DNA of 45,156 nt from Verrucomicrobiaceae bacterium (GCA_027485615.1 JAIXQS010000086.1:1-45156); one strand, 5' to 3'; positions 17,757 to 28,300 are shown, counted from the first letter of the stretch. Made by a program: numbers and translations. The notes: a model not told the origin generated them from the letters alone.

Positions 17757-17997
17757 TAAGTTCTGTGTTGGGAGAGGGGAAACTAGGTGCGGGTGGGCGG
17801 TGTTGGCAACTTTCAACTCTCCCAAAATCGCCATCTGTTTTTAGGCAAATGGATGGCGGGAGGAGGGAAGCGTTTTCAGGCGGCGAAGTGAAATGCACAA
17901 ATGGCCGGATCCCTGAGGTGGCTTCGGGCGAGGCGAAGCGAAACCCGATGACTACATCGCTCGGCTCACAGGCTCCCGCTCCAGGCTGATGCCGCAG

Positions 17998-20292
17998 TTA
18001 CCTGAGGTCTTTTTCCGTGTAGGGCCTGCCGAGCTGGGAGGAGGTTTCGGCCCGGAGTTTCTTGACCAGGGCGGGCTGGACGGGGGCGGCCTTGTTTTGC
18101 CACTCGTTGCGGACGAAGGTCATGATGTCGGCGATTTTTTCGTCGGTGAACATGGGGTTTCCGGCGAGGGCGGGCATTCCGGCCGGGGTTTCGTATCTGA
18201 TGCCTTTCACGGTGATGGGGCCGGTCATGCCGTGGAGGAGGACTTTGGCGAAAAGCTCGGGTTTGCCGGTGACCCACTCGGAGCTGTCGAGCGGGGGCGC
18301 GAGGCCGATGACGCCGCCGCCATCCGGGGCGTGGCAACCGAAACAGGCCGCCTCGCCGTGGTAGAGGGCTTTGCCGCGCTCGAAGGAGGCGAGGGCGTCG
18401 CCCTTGAGGGTGGAACCGGACGATCCTTTCTTCTTTTGCCCGGCCTTCTCGATCCAACCGGCGAGGGTCTGGTCGATGGGCTTGTCGCCGATGGCGGCCT
18501 TGAAGGCGGCTTCGCGGTGGTCGAGGCCGGAGAAGGCGGCGGCGGTGACGAACCGGTCCTTGGAGGTGTTGACGAGTTCGTTGAGGCGCTGGAAAGCGGC
18601 GGTGGTGGCGATGGGACCGAGGGCGCGGCCGAGATAGACGGACTGCTCCGGGGTTTTGGGATCGAAAACAATGAGTGCAGGGCCTGCGGCGGCGATTTCG
18701 TTAGGGGGGAGTTTTGAGGCCGCCCAGAGAGCGGAGACGATCACCTTCGGGTCTTGCGCGTTTAGCGCCATGGTGATATGGGCGGCGCTCAGTTTGCCGA
18801 GACCCTCAAGAGTCCAAAGCGCATGGATCTGGGCGAGTGGATTGGCGCTGCCCAGAATGGTCTGCTCAAGTAGCGAATCCACGGATGTATCCTTGCGACC
18901 AACGAGTACGCGCTGCGCCATGTCCCGGTGCCAGCCGTTCGGGTGGGCGAGGAAAGACACAAGCTCCCCGCTGGAAAGGGCTTCCATGTCCGGGACTTTC
19001 TCCACTTTCCCGCCCTTTGCGGTGATGCGGTAGATGCGGCCGTGGCCCTTGCCGGGACCGTCGAGACCTTGCTCGGTGTAGTATTTACGCAGGTAGGAGG
19101 TGACGTAGGTCTTGTGCTGGATGATGCCGTGGTGGAAATCGAGCAGGTGGACGGAGCCGTCCGGTGCATTGTAGATGTTCACGGGACGGAAGCGCTCGTC
19201 GGTGGAGGCGAGCCATTCCTTGTCAGGGTAGGTGTGCTCGCCCTTGAGCGTGCCGTGGGATTCGGTGACCTTCATCGCTTTCACGAGGTTGACGGATGAC
19301 TCGGTGATGAGGCTCTGGCCGACCCATTCGGAGGGAAAATTGGTGCCGCGGTAAATGGTGAGGCCGGCGGCACCGGTGCAGGTGAGGAGCTTGAAGGTCT
19401 CGGGATTGAGGGTGTTTTCGCCGTAGCCGTTGGATTTCTGGATGTAGGCGCGATTGACGCCGGGGGTGACGCGGATGGGAAAGGGTTTGTTGGAGCCGAG
19501 GCGGACGGCGCTGGAGGTCTTGGTGTCGAGGGCGGTGTTGCCTTCGAGGAGGTTGGGCGCGATCGTTTCGCCGACGAGGAACTGGGAATTGTTGTTCGTG
19601 TAGATGCGCCCGGAGTTGTCGAACGCGACGCCCCACTGGCCGCGGAAGGGGGTGTTTTCCACGATCCACTTGTCGCCGCTGCGGCGGATGCGCTGGGCGG
19701 ATTTCGCGTTGTAGAGCCAGTTGTCGAGTCCGCGGACGAGGCCGTTGGCGCGGTGCTCGACGTTGCCGCCCTGGATGTAATCCTTCACGGCGACGACCGG
19801 CTCGCCGACGGGCCTGAGGCCGTCGCGCTTCACGAAGCGGAGGGATTCCTGGTCGGCGAAAAGGAGGCCGTCGGGATAAACGAAGAGGGCGCGGGGAAGG
19901 AGGACCTTATCCATGAAAACGGTGCGCTTGTCGGCCTTGCCGTCCTGGTCGGTGTCCTCAAGGACGACGATGCGACCGTGGGGCTTTTCCTCATCGGAGC
20001 CGTCGATATCGAGCATGTAGCCGATCATTTCGCACACCCAGAGGCGGCCGGCTGGATCGTAATCGAGCGCGACGGGTTTCTCGATCATCGGCTCCGCGGC
20101 GAAGGGGGCGATGGCGAAGCCCTCGGCGATCTGGAAGGATCTCAGGGAATCCTCCGCCGAAAGAAGCGGCGCGGGCGGGACGAGATTCTCCGGGACGACG
20201 GGTTCCATGTTGTCGTGGCCGGGGCGGTTGCCCTGCTGAGCGAGGAGCGGGGCGGCGAGAAGTGCGAGAGCGGAGAGAATTCGTTTCGTCAT
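17998..20292 (-). CDS. PVC-type heme-binding dehydrogenase with C-terminal cytochrome c domain
   Basis: 764-aa exported protein (signal peptide MTKRILSALALLAAPLLAQ). It belongs to the large PVC-specific family with an N-terminal beta-propeller/GDH-like domain (VALDYDPAGRLWVCEMIGYM; VVLEDTDQDGKADKRTVFMD), a middle HEAT-like helical part (about 440-600) and a C-terminal cytochrome c with CFGCH near residue 650. These proteins are thought to oxidise sugars or polysaccharide breakdown products in the periplasm and pass electrons to c-type cytochromes; the substrate is unknown. The heme domain (APPLDSSEWVTG, GMTGPITVKG) closely resembles the two respiratory cytochromes at 32850 and 35915. It is downstream of the DUF1080 gene on the same strand, with a 253-bp gap. 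Confidence 0.9.
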   Translation of the reverse strand: MTKRILSALALLAAPLLAQQGNRPGHDNMEPVVPENLVPPAPLLSAEDSLRSFQIAEGFAIAPFAAEPMIEKPVALDYDPAGRLWVCEMIGYMLDIDGSDEEKPHGRIVVLEDTDQDGKADKRTVFMDKVLLPRALFVYPDGLLFADQESLRFVKRDGLRPVGEPVVAVKDYIQGGNVEHRANGLVRGLDNWLYNAKSAQRIRRSGDKWIVENTPFRGQWGVAFDNSGRIYTNNNSQFLVGETIAPNLLEGNTALDTKTSSAVRLGSNKPFPIRVTPGVNRAYIQKSNGYGENTLNPETFKLLTCTGAAGLTIYRGTNFPSEWVGQSLITESSVNLVKAMKVTESHGTLKGEHTYPDKEWLASTDERFRPVNIYNAPDGSVHLLDFHHGIIQHKTYVTSYLRKYYTEQGLDGPGKGHGRIYRITAKGGKVEKVPDMEALSSGELVSFLAHPNGWHRDMAQRVLVGRKDTSVDSLLEQTILGSANPLAQIHALWTLEGLGKLSAAHITMALNAQDPKVIVSALWAASKLPPNEIAAAGPALIVFDPKTPEQSVYLGRALGPIATTAAFQRLNELVNTSKDRFVTAAAFSGLDHREAAFKAAIGDKPIDQTLAGWIEKAGQKKKGSSGSTLKGDALASFERGKALYHGEAACFGCHAPDGGGVIGLAPPLDSSEWVTGKPELFAKVLLHGMTGPITVKGIRYETPAGMPALAGNPMFTDEKIADIMTFVRNEWQNKAAPVQPALVKKLRAETSSQLGRPYTEKDLR

Positions 20293-20545
20293 GGCTTAGG
20301 TTTTCTCGGGGAAGTTTGGGGGATGGTCACGAGCCGGTCGAACGGATTTTTCCGGGTGGATGGGGAAAAGCATTGAGGGGAAATGGGGTATCCGGTGGCA
20401 TCGATAACGCATGTAGGCCACATCCACGCCCTGGAAGTCGGGAAGGTGTTGGTGCGGATCAGTCCGCTTTTGGGCGGCTGCCGTGGTGGTGCGGAATCGA
20501 TACCGAAGGGGCTTTCCGCTGCGCGGAGGCCGCGTGTGTTTCACA

Positions 20546-21523
20546 TCATTTACCCGGGTCGATCCAGATGTTGCGGAACGCGACGGGGTTGCTGTGGTTC
20601 TGGAGGAAAATAGGGCCCTCGGGGGAAGTGAGCGGTTTGCTGATGGGTGCGGAGCCGGTGTTGTCCTTGGTGAGTTCCAGATCCTCGTGGACGGTGACGC
20701 CGTTGAGCCTGACCGTAATGCGCGGCCACGCGGTGCGCTTGCCCTCGGCGTCGAACTTCGCTGCGGTGAAATCGACATCGTAGGTCTGCCAGGCGAGCGG
20801 AGGCAGGCACATGTTGAGGCGGGGTTTGGCGACGGAGTAGATGCCGCCGGTCTCGTTTTCCCTGCCCTCGAGGCCGAAGGAATCGAGGATCTGCGTTTCC
20901 CAGCGGCCGCTGTGGTAGATGCCGCTGTTGCCGCGCCCCTGGCCGCGGGCGGCGGGCATGTAGGGCGTGCGGAACTCGAGGTGCAGACGGTAATCGGAGA
21001 AGACCCGCTTGCTGGTAACGTTTGTCGCCTGCAAGAGGCCGTCCACCACCTTGCCGTTCTCCCATTCGTCCGCGTTCGTGCCATCGAAAAGGACGACCGC
21101 GCCCTCGGCGGGCTTTGCATCGAGGGTCGGGCTTTCGCGTTGGATGCGGGAAAGCTTTTGCAAGGTGCCACCGGGAGTTTTCAGCGTAAGGTAGCCTTCT
21201 TTCAAAGCGACGGTAAGCCCGTCCGTCTCCGCGGATTCTTCTTTCCGCAAACCTTTCACAACTGTCCGCGATTTGCCCGGCTCCCATCCCGCGCCGGGGA
21301 GTCCGCCCTCGAGGATGTAAACATCGAAGTTTCCATCGCCGAGCGCCACAACCTGCGCACCCATGGTTTTATCGCGGTATTCGCCTTGGATGAGGAAATC
21401 GGGATCTTCCGCGCCGGCGGCTTTCGGATCCGTCCATGCCTTGGGGGCTTGTTTTTCCTCCGCGTGGGCGGGAAGGAGGGCGAGACAAACGGTGAGGCAG
21501 CCGATGGCATAAATGTGTTTCAT
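20546..21523 (-). CDS. DUF1080 (3-keto-disaccharide hydrolase-like) secreted protein
   Basis: 325-aa periplasmic protein. The start at ATG 21523 gives a clean signal peptide, MKHIYAIGCLTVCLALLPAH, cut before AEEKQ; the longer frame to 21568 does not. The N-terminal region (about 25-145) is a small domain (GDGNFDVYILEGGLPGAGWE). The C-terminal concanavalin-like DUF1080 domain follows: VVLFDGTNADEWENG, FRTPYMPAARGQGRGNSGIY, TYDVDFTAAKFDAEGKRTAW and a closing PIFLQNHSNPVAFRNIWIDP. The family is abundant in Planctomycetota and Verrucomicrobiota and linked to glycan degradation. Same strand as the PVC dehydrogenase; the two may act on related substrates. Confidence 0.9.
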   Translation of the reverse strand: MKHIYAIGCLTVCLALLPAHAEEKQAPKAWTDPKAAGAEDPDFLIQGEYRDKTMGAQVVALGDGNFDVYILEGGLPGAGWEPGKSRTVVKGLRKEESAETDGLTVALKEGYLTLKTPGGTLQKLSRIQRESPTLDAKPAEGAVVLFDGTNADEWENGKVVDGLLQATNVTSKRVFSDYRLHLEFRTPYMPAARGQGRGNSGIYHSGRWETQILDSFGLEGRENETGGIYSVAKPRLNMCLPPLAWQTYDVDFTAAKFDAEGKRTAWPRITVRLNGVTVHEDLELTKDNTGSAPISKPLTSPEGPIFLQNHSNPVAFRNIWIDPGK

Positions 21524-21867
21524 CCCAACGATACTCATCCGGCATCGCGACCTTTCACAAGTACGCAAGCTCCGGACAAGAGCGATCCGAAAAGTTGTTG
21601 CGCGGGGCGGGAGCCGCGAATAGTTTCACGGCCTACTGCTGTGTTCGACTAGTTTGGTAGCTGGCCCGGACCGATGTGAATATTACGGGGTCACTAACCG
21701 CCGGGCGACTGTCATGCCTTCTCAGGAAGACATGCAACCCGAAGGACGACCCCACTTTTTGAGCGACCGGAACGTGGCTCACAGCGCCAAGGACGGCACA
21801 GCGGTTCCCCTTTTTCCCCGACGGCGAGGTTGAAACCTCCGCCGGACGGTTCATGTTCCCCTTCCAT
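21524..21867. other. 344-bp gene-free stretch between divergent genes
   Basis: Separates the DUF1080 gene (minus) from the large secreted protein gene (plus), so it must contain at least one promoter in each direction, though none is clear by eye. It includes the inverted-repeat element at 21687-21753. The T run (CTTTTT, 21755-21760) follows that element on the plus strand. No small gene is convincing here. Confidence 0.6.
21687..21753 (-). ncRNA. Candidate structured RNA element (5' leader of the DUF1080 gene)
   Basis: Closing stem: GGGGTC (21687-21692) pairs perfectly with GACCCC (21748-21753). Inside is a hairpin, on the minus strand CATG-T-CTTC, loop CTGA, GAAG-G-CATG (21713-21734). It is a continuous nine-pair stem only if transcribed from the minus strand, where the middle pair is a U-G wobble; on the plus strand it is a C-A mismatch. 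That asymmetry favours a minus-strand RNA, i.e. a leader 160-230 bp upstream of the DUF1080 start. No known riboswitch class was recognised. Confidence 0.35.
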
Positions 21868-24498
21868 ATGAAGTTTCCCGCGACTCTCACCCTGTTGTCC
21901 CTGACAGCTTTCGTTTCCTTCGCGGCGGAGGCGGTCGATCCGAAAGCCGGCGCGGACGGGGTGGAGGATCTGGTCACGCGGCTGTCATCGGATTCGTTCC
22001 GCGAAAGGGAGGACGCCACCCTTGCGCTCTGGGAACGGGGCGAGGCGGCGCTCGAAGTGCTGCGCGCGGCCAGTGTTTCCGATGATCCGGAAAGGGTGAA
22101 GCGCGCGGCGGGCGTCCTTGAGAAAGTGGAGCTGCGCATCACGCCGGAGACCCCGCCGGAGATCTTCGAGCAGATCAGGCGCTACCGTACGGCTCCGCAG
22201 AACCTGAAGGCGAACCACATCCACGAGCTCCGCCGGATGAAGGCCTACTTCCAGCTCCTGAAACTTTATTCGATGGAGAAGCGCCCGGAGATTAAGACGG
22301 AGATGGCGGCGTCGATCCAGGGGATCGCGATGCTGGGTGCCCGGGAGGCGCTCGCGGCGGATGATTTTGCCATGGCGGAAAGCCTGCTGCGGATGTCGGC
22401 GAAGGAACCGAACGACCTGATCGCGCTGGCCTGGGTTTACCGCTGCATGGGAAAGCTGGGCGAGGGCATTGAGGATCCGCCCACTCCCGAAGATGTGGCG
22501 ACCGAGGATTGGAAAATCGCGTTGCTCCGCGTGAAAGGTGACCTGGATGGTGCGGTGCGGCTGGCGGAGGAGTCGCGGCGCTCGCGTTCGCTCGCGGGGT
22601 TGAAAGTGCTGCAAGGGGATCCGACGCTTTGGATCCGCCAGAACGGCAACGGCGAAAGCGGTGCGCGCGCGCTTGACGCCTATCTCGCGATCGCGCTGAA
22701 ACGCTGGGAGGGAAAAAAAGTCAACGAGGCCGATTTCGAGCCGCTTTTGCGGATCTTGAAAGCCCGTGATTCCGACGACCAGGCGCAGGCGCTTGCGTCG
22801 CTCGCCGCACTCGGCAGGATGGCGGAGGCGGAGAAACACCAGGCGGAGGAAAACCCCGATGTTGGTTTCGTGCATTACCTTTCCCAGGAACGCATCGGTG
22901 AGGCGCTGGAGACGTTCGGGCTGGATCCGGAGAAGCCCGATTACAACGCCTGGGTCGCGGAGCGTTTCACGCGGATGGCCAACGAAGAGGGGGAAGGCGG
23001 GGACGGCTCCACGCTCATGGAGCTTTTGATGATTGCCAGCTTCCTGGAAACGCGCGGGCTCTCGAAGGAACTGGGCGAGGCATACTCCGCGCCGCTAGCG
23101 AAATACGCAAAGGAGCGACCGCAAGGTTTCATTGATTTCATGACCTCGTTATTCGAACCCGTTACCGGTGCCCCGCGTTTTGCGGCGGCCAGCGGGGCAA
23201 TTTGGGCAGGTGATGATGAGGATCGCTGGGGGGAGCTTTTTTCCACGGCTTTCGGCGAGGAACCGGAGGTCACGGAATGGCTGGCGTGGGTCGCTGAAAT
23301 CGAGCCAGGCATCAGCCGTCCCGATAAGCTCCGCGTGATGATGGCTCTGTTCGGGGTTGGGTCTGATCCCGATAACTTGTATGGGAAGTGGTTGGATAAA
23401 GCCTGGAAAGCGATCGAAAAAGGCCCGGATGAGGATAAGCAGGACCATCTCGAAAGGATACGCACGTTGGCGGTCGCGAGGCAGGACGTGGCCACCGCCC
23501 TCAAGGCGCGCGACGAGCTAGGCGAGGAATCCAAGGCATCCGCGATGTGGCCGTCGATCGACAAATACTTCAGTGCCGCCTCGCGTTGGGAGGACGCTGC
23601 CGGCATCCTTGAGGAGAACGGTAATCGTGTGAACGGCTCACCCGATTTCCATGCCTATCTGGCCGTCACCTTGCGGCGTGCGGGTTTCGGGAAACGTGCC
23701 GCGGAACATGACGCGCTCGCGGAAAAGCTTTCCCTCGGATACTCGCCGAGCTGTTCCCGTATCGGAAACCTCTACGTCTATGGCGGCGATATGGAACGGG
23801 CGGCGGTCTGGTTTCGCCGTGCCGCGTTGCACGCGGATGTTTCCGGGAGCGATTTCGTCGCCGTGCTCGACACGTATGCCCGCTCGATGTTTGAGGATGG
23901 CCGCTGGGACATCGCTGCTTCCTGCTATGAGGCGCTGGTGCAGGCCTATGCGAGCGAGCAGTTTTCAGGCGGTTCCCTTTCCGGATACTCCAAGGCGCGC
24001 CTCAACGCAGATCTGGCGAAAGCCCTCGCCATACTCCCCGTCGACCGCGAACGAGCCAACTCGCTGCTGGAAGGGATACACCGGAATTTTGCCACAGACG
24101 GTATCCTAGCCGACGATTTCTTCCCGATGCTACGCAAGGCGGGGCTCAAAAATGAGCTTGAGAAATGGTTCGGCGAATCGTGGTCGCAAATCTCCGCTGT
24201 GATCGAGCGCTTCCCCGAATGCGACAACACCCGCAATACGGCCGCATGGCTTGCGTCACGTGCACGGATGAAACTTCCCGAGGCCGAGAAACATCTCCGG
24301 GGCGCCATCGCCAAAAACCCCGGACAGGCAGCATACCTCGACACCATGGCGGAAGTCCGTTTTGCCATGGGCGACCGAGCGGGGGCGGTGAAATGGTCGG
24401 AACTTTCGCTGTTGCACTACCCTCTCACCGACACGCCCTACGACACAATGATCCGCAAACAGCACCAACGCTTCCGCAACGGCCCGATGCCGGAGTGA
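21868..24498 (+). CDS. Large secreted HEAT/TPR-like repeat protein
   Basis: 876 aa from ATG 21868 (MKFPATLTLLSLTAFVSFAA signal peptide); an ATG at 21853 adds five residues. After the signal the sequence VEDLVTRLSSDSFREREDAT, then LWERGEAALEVLRAA and RVKRAAGVLEKVEL, is a short HEAT-like unit I associate with PVC secreted proteins. The rest is a long run of helical pairs, and the C-terminal part has TPR-like features (MERAAVWFRRAALHADV, WDIAASCYEALVQAYAS, AAYLDTMAEVRFAMGDRAGA). No catalytic motif. It is probably periplasmic and involved in protein-protein interaction; partner and role are unknown. It ends 156 bp before actA and is probably a separate transcript. Confidence 0.82.
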   Translation: MKFPATLTLLSLTAFVSFAAEAVDPKAGADGVEDLVTRLSSDSFREREDATLALWERGEAALEVLRAASVSDDPERVKRAAGVLEKVELRITPETPPEIFEQIRRYRTAPQNLKANHIHELRRMKAYFQLLKLYSMEKRPEIKTEMAASIQGIAMLGAREALAADDFAMAESLLRMSAKEPNDLIALAWVYRCMGKLGEGIEDPPTPEDVATEDWKIALLRVKGDLDGAVRLAEESRRSRSLAGLKVLQGDPTLWIRQNGNGESGARALDAYLAIALKRWEGKKVNEADFEPLLRILKARDSDDQAQALASLAALGRMAEAEKHQAEENPDVGFVHYLSQERIGEALETFGLDPEKPDYNAWVAERFTRMANEEGEGGDGSTLMELLMIASFLETRGLSKELGEAYSAPLAKYAKERPQGFIDFMTSLFEPVTGAPRFAAASGAIWAGDDEDRWGELFSTAFGEEPEVTEWLAWVAEIEPGISRPDKLRVMMALFGVGSDPDNLYGKWLDKAWKAIEKGPDEDKQDHLERIRTLAVARQDVATALKARDELGEESKASAMWPSIDKYFSAASRWEDAAGILEENGNRVNGSPDFHAYLAVTLRRAGFGKRAAEHDALAEKLSLGYSPSCSRIGNLYVYGGDMERAAVWFRRAALHADVSGSDFVAVLDTYARSMFEDGRWDIAASCYEALVQAYASEQFSGGSLSGYSKARLNADLAKALAILPVDRERANSLLEGIHRNFATDGILADDFFPMLRKAGLKNELEKWFGESWSQISAVIERFPECDNTRNTAAWLASRARMKLPEAEKHLRGAIAKNPGQAAYLDTMAEVRFAMGDRAGAVKWSELSLLHYPLTDTPYDTMIRKQHQRFRNGPMPE

Positions 24499-24550
24499 GG
24501 CGGTGAAGTTTTCCTCACCCGAATTCACCTGATCTGAAACAGGTTTCCTT
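24495..24550 (+). terminator. Possible terminator region after the repeat protein gene
   Basis: Two small stems: GTGAGG (24495-24500) with CCTCAC (24513-24518), and ACCTG (24527-24531) with CAGGT (24540-24544) followed by TTCCTT. Individually weak, but together they separate the upstream gene from the respiratory cluster. Confidence 0.3.
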
Positions 24551-24585
24551 AACGGCGGAGAAAAGATAAATTGTTCAAGAAAAAC

Positions 24586-24607
24586 GCTTGTGAAATTTTT
24601 CACAAGC
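24586..24607. promoter_or_regulatory. CRP/FNR-type dyad operator upstream of actA
   Basis: Near-perfect 22-bp inverted repeat, with core TTGTGAAATTTTTCACAA at 24588-24605. It contains TGTGA, six bases, TCACA, the exact half-sites and spacing of the CRP consensus (FNR sites have TTGAT-N4-ATCAA, so CRP-like fits better). Its centre is about 58 bp before the actA ATG. With a loop of only two bases it is unlikely to be a terminator hairpin. No clear -35/-10 pair was identified, so activation versus repression cannot be told. Confidence 0.55.
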
Positions 24608-24654
24608 TACCACGTTTCGCCCGGCGAGACGCCGCACCCCATATTCTTTCTCCC

Positions 24655-25353
24655 ATGGCGAACATTTTCCCACGCTGGTCCAACCTGCTGCCACTACAAA
24701 TCGCGTTTTGCCTAGGAACGGTGGGCGCCGGGGTGGTTGTCGGGATCAATTACTACGCCACGCCAAAGGCACAGGTCGTCGGCTACAAGCCGAACCAGCC
24801 GATCCCGTTCTCGCACAAGATCCACGTCGACCAGTTGGGCCTCGACTGCCGTTACTGCCATTCGTTCGCGGACGTTTCCGGGCACTCGAACGTGCCGAGC
24901 GGCAACACCTGCTGGAACTGCCACCAGCACGTCCAGAAGGACAGCCCGAAGCTTGAGCCGCTTCACGTTTCGATGAATCCCGCCCATCCTCGCTACGACG
25001 GCAAGCCGATCGAGTGGGTGCGCGTCCACAAGTCCCCCGACTACGTGTATTTCAACCACTCCGCGCACGTAAACCGCGGGATTTCCTGCCAGAGCTGCCA
25101 CGGCGACATCCACAAGATGGACGTGGTCTTCCAGGATCAGCCCCACTCGATGGGCTGGTGCCTCGATTGCCACAACGCACCCGAGAACCACCTCCGCCCG
25201 CTTGAGGAAGTTTTCAACTTCAACTACGGCGATGGCGATGTGGCGAAATACACCACCGATGGATCAATCAAGACCACCGTCGATCTCGGCAAGAAGCTGA
25301 AGGAAACTTTCAACGTCCATCCCAAGGCCAGCTGCACGTCCTGCCACCGCTAA
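24655..25353 (+). CDS. actA: Alternative Complex III subunit A, pentaheme cytochrome c
   Basis: Membrane-anchored multiheme c-type cytochrome of the quinol:electron-acceptor oxidoreductase ACIII; it takes electrons from the complex on the periplasmic side. 232 aa from ATG 24655 (the frame is open further upstream to 24571 but across the operator dyad). One N-terminal membrane helix (about 12-32) is followed by five CxxCH motifs: CRYCH 65-69, CWNCH 86-90, CQSCH 145-149, CLDCH 169-173 and CTSCH 227-231, with many His for axial ligation (PFSHKIH, FNHSAH). Five hemes is the ActA norm. It is first gene of the respiratory cluster; actB follows after 36 bp. Confidence 0.95.
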   Translation: MANIFPRWSNLLPLQIAFCLGTVGAGVVVGINYYATPKAQVVGYKPNQPIPFSHKIHVDQLGLDCRYCHSFADVSGHSNVPSGNTCWNCHQHVQKDSPKLEPLHVSMNPAHPRYDGKPIEWVRVHKSPDYVYFNHSAHVNRGISCQSCHGDIHKMDVVFQDQPHSMGWCLDCHNAPENHLRPLEEVFNFNYGDGDVAKYTTDGSIKTTVDLGKKLKETFNVHPKASCTSCHR

Positions 25354-25389
25354 CCCATTTTCCACGAAATTTTTTCCCGCCGCCCTGAT

Positions 25390-28300
25390 ATGAGCAAACG
25401 CATTTGGAACCATCCGGAAGTCCCGCAGGACGAAACGACCGTCTCGTGGCGCAGCGCCGGACAACTCCGCGACACCGCCGAGTTCCGCACCTGGCTGGAC
25501 CGCGAGTTCCCCCAAGGTGCTGCCGAGATGGCGAACCAGGACGAGATGGAAACCTCACGGCGCACGTTCCTCAAGCTGATGGGTTCCTCCACTGCACTGG
25601 CCGGATTCGGAATGGTCGCCTGCCGCCGCCCGGAGGCCTACCTGGTGCCTTACACCAAGGCTCCCGAGTGGGTGATCCCCGGGAAAGCCACTTACTACGC
25701 CTCAAGTATGCCGCGCGCCGGTGGAGCTGTCCCGCTTGTTGTCACGACCCACGAAGGCCGTCCCACCAAGGTTGCCTCCAACCGCCTGCACCCGGACTAC
25801 GAAGGCACGGACGCCTTCGCCCAGGCCTCGGTGCTCGACCTCTACTCGACCTCCCGCTCGCGGAAATTCCTCAAGGGCGGCAAGGCTGTGAAACGCTCGG
25901 AATTCGAGGCTGTTATAGCCGCTCTCGCTAAAGATAAGTCCGCGAAGATCGGCTTCGTATTCGGTGCTGATGAAAGCCCGACCCGCCTCCGCCTGATCGC
26001 TGAACTCGGGAAAAACGCGAACGCAAAATTCTACCAATACGAAGCGCTCGCCGCCAACGACAGCGCGATCCTCGGCGAGGGCGTGAAGCTGGTGCCCGAT
26101 TTCGCGAAAGCCGACCGCATCCTCTCGCTCGACTGCGATTTCGCGGGCACGGATCCGCAGGGATCGAACGTCGCTTTTTTCAACCGCAGGAAGCCCGAGG
26201 GACAAGGCTATAAGGCCAAGCCCGACGCGGCTTCGATGAACCGCCTCTACTCGGTGGAGTCCGCCTTCACCCTCACCGGCGGCATGGCCGATCACCGTCT
26301 GCGCGTTGCGCCGGGCATGGTCGCCGCTTTCGCCGCGCAGATCGCGCGTGAGTTCGATATCGCTGCGGAAGGAATCGCGCCGATCACCGACGCGGAACAG
26401 CTCAAGTGGGTCAAGGCGCTCGCTGCGGATCTCAAGGCCAGCGGCGCGAACACCGCCGTCCTTGCCGGTTCCCGGCAGTCCGCCGCCGTGAAGCACCTCG
26501 CGCTCGCGATCAATCTCGCGCTCGGCAATATCGGCTCGGGCATCTCCGCTTTCCAGACCGGATCGAAGGGCTTCGGCGACATCGCCGCGCTCACCGCCGA
26601 TCTCCAGAACGCCGACGTCGAAACAGTCATTTTCCTGACCCCGTCGAATCCCGTTTACGACGCGCCCTCCGACCTGAAGTTCGGTGAGGCTCTCGCGAAA
26701 GCGAAGACTTCCATCCACCTCGGCCTGCGCACGGATGCCACCGCGCACGCTTGCACCTGGCACGTTCCCGCCGCTCACTATCTCGAATCATGGGGCGATG
26801 CCCGCAGCTCCCGCGGCGCCTACACGGTCGTCCAGCCGATGATCCTGCCGCTCTATCCCGATTGCGTGGCGGAACTTGAGCTGCTGCTCGCTGTTCTTTC
26901 CGAGGACGGGAAGCTCGTCACAGGGGAAGGGGATGAAGGCAAGCCCGCTCCCGCACTTGAGGCGGTGAAAGCCACTTTCGCCAAGGACAAGGCGGCCTGG
27001 AAGAACCTGTTGAAAAACGGCTTCGACGCCAGCGACACCTACGCCGCCGCCACTCCCGCCCTTTCCGGCAACGCCGCCGCTGACATCGCGAACGCCAAGT
27101 CCGCCGCTCCGACCAAGGACAAGCTCGACGTGATCTTCGCCACCGACTCCTCGGTATATGACGGCCGCTGGATCGACAACGGCTGGCTTCAGGAAGCTCC
27201 CGATCCGGTCTCGAAACTCACATGGGACAACGCCGCACTCATCGCGCCGAAGACCGCCAAGGAACTCGGCATATATGAGGAGATCATCCAGCTTGAGACC
27301 ACTTTCGCATCGCGTTCCCCCGATAATGAGGGAAGCGGCCGCAAGTCGCCCGTCATTTCGCTGGAAGTAAACGGCAAGACCTTGGAAATCCCCGTCCTCG
27401 TCTCTTTCGGACAGGCTGAGAACACGATCATCATCCCTCTCGGCTACGGGCAGGGCTTCAACGCCGATGACGAGCTTGAGCGTGACACAAAAAACGCGAG
27501 GCACGTCGGCCTGGTCGGTGTGAACCGCGGTTTCGACGCCTACCCGCTCCGCACCCAGGCGACCTCCTATTTCGCCACGGGCGCCAAGGTTACCAAAACG
27601 GAAAAGCGCTACTCCGTCGCGCTCACCCAGGAGCACAACGCGATGTATGGCCGCGCGCTCGCCCGTGAGATATCCACTGACACGATCGATCATAAGGGCG
27701 ATTTCAAAGCCCAGCTCGCGAAGGTGAAGAAGCAGGGCAACGACTCCCACGCGCCCGAAAACATCTCCCTCTACAAGCAGGAAGACCGCAAGGGCGGCAC
27801 GCTCCTCAGTGACAAGCTCCACCAGTGGGGCATGACCATCGACCTTTCCTCCTGCATGGGCTGCAACGCTTGCCTCGTCGCCTGCCAATCCGAGAACAAC
27901 ATCCCCATCGTCGGCAAGGTGCAGGTCGCGAAAGGCCGCGAGATGCACTGGATCCGCATGGATCGCTACTTCGCCGTCCACAAGGACAATACCTTCGATG
28001 CCGACAATCCGGCCATGGTTCCGCAACCTGTCGCCTGCGTGCAGTGCGAATCCGCTCCCTGCGAAACGGTCTGCCCGGTCAACGCCACCGTCCACACCGA
28101 GGACGGCCTCAACGCGATGGCCTATAACCGCTGTATCGGCACCCGCTACTGCGCGAACAACTGCCCCTACAAGGCGCGTCGTTTCAACTATTTCGACTAC
28201 AACAAGCGCAATCCGCTCATCAAGAACAACCTCAATAAGGGGCCTGCGGGCGTCCGCCAGGACAAGGAAGCGCCGCACCTCCAGAAGAATCCGAACGTCA

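Noticed and set aside
24571..24654. Upstream extension of ActA by 28 residues
   Set aside because: It would translate the CRP-type dyad and adds no family-like sequence; ATG 24655 directly precedes the membrane anchor.
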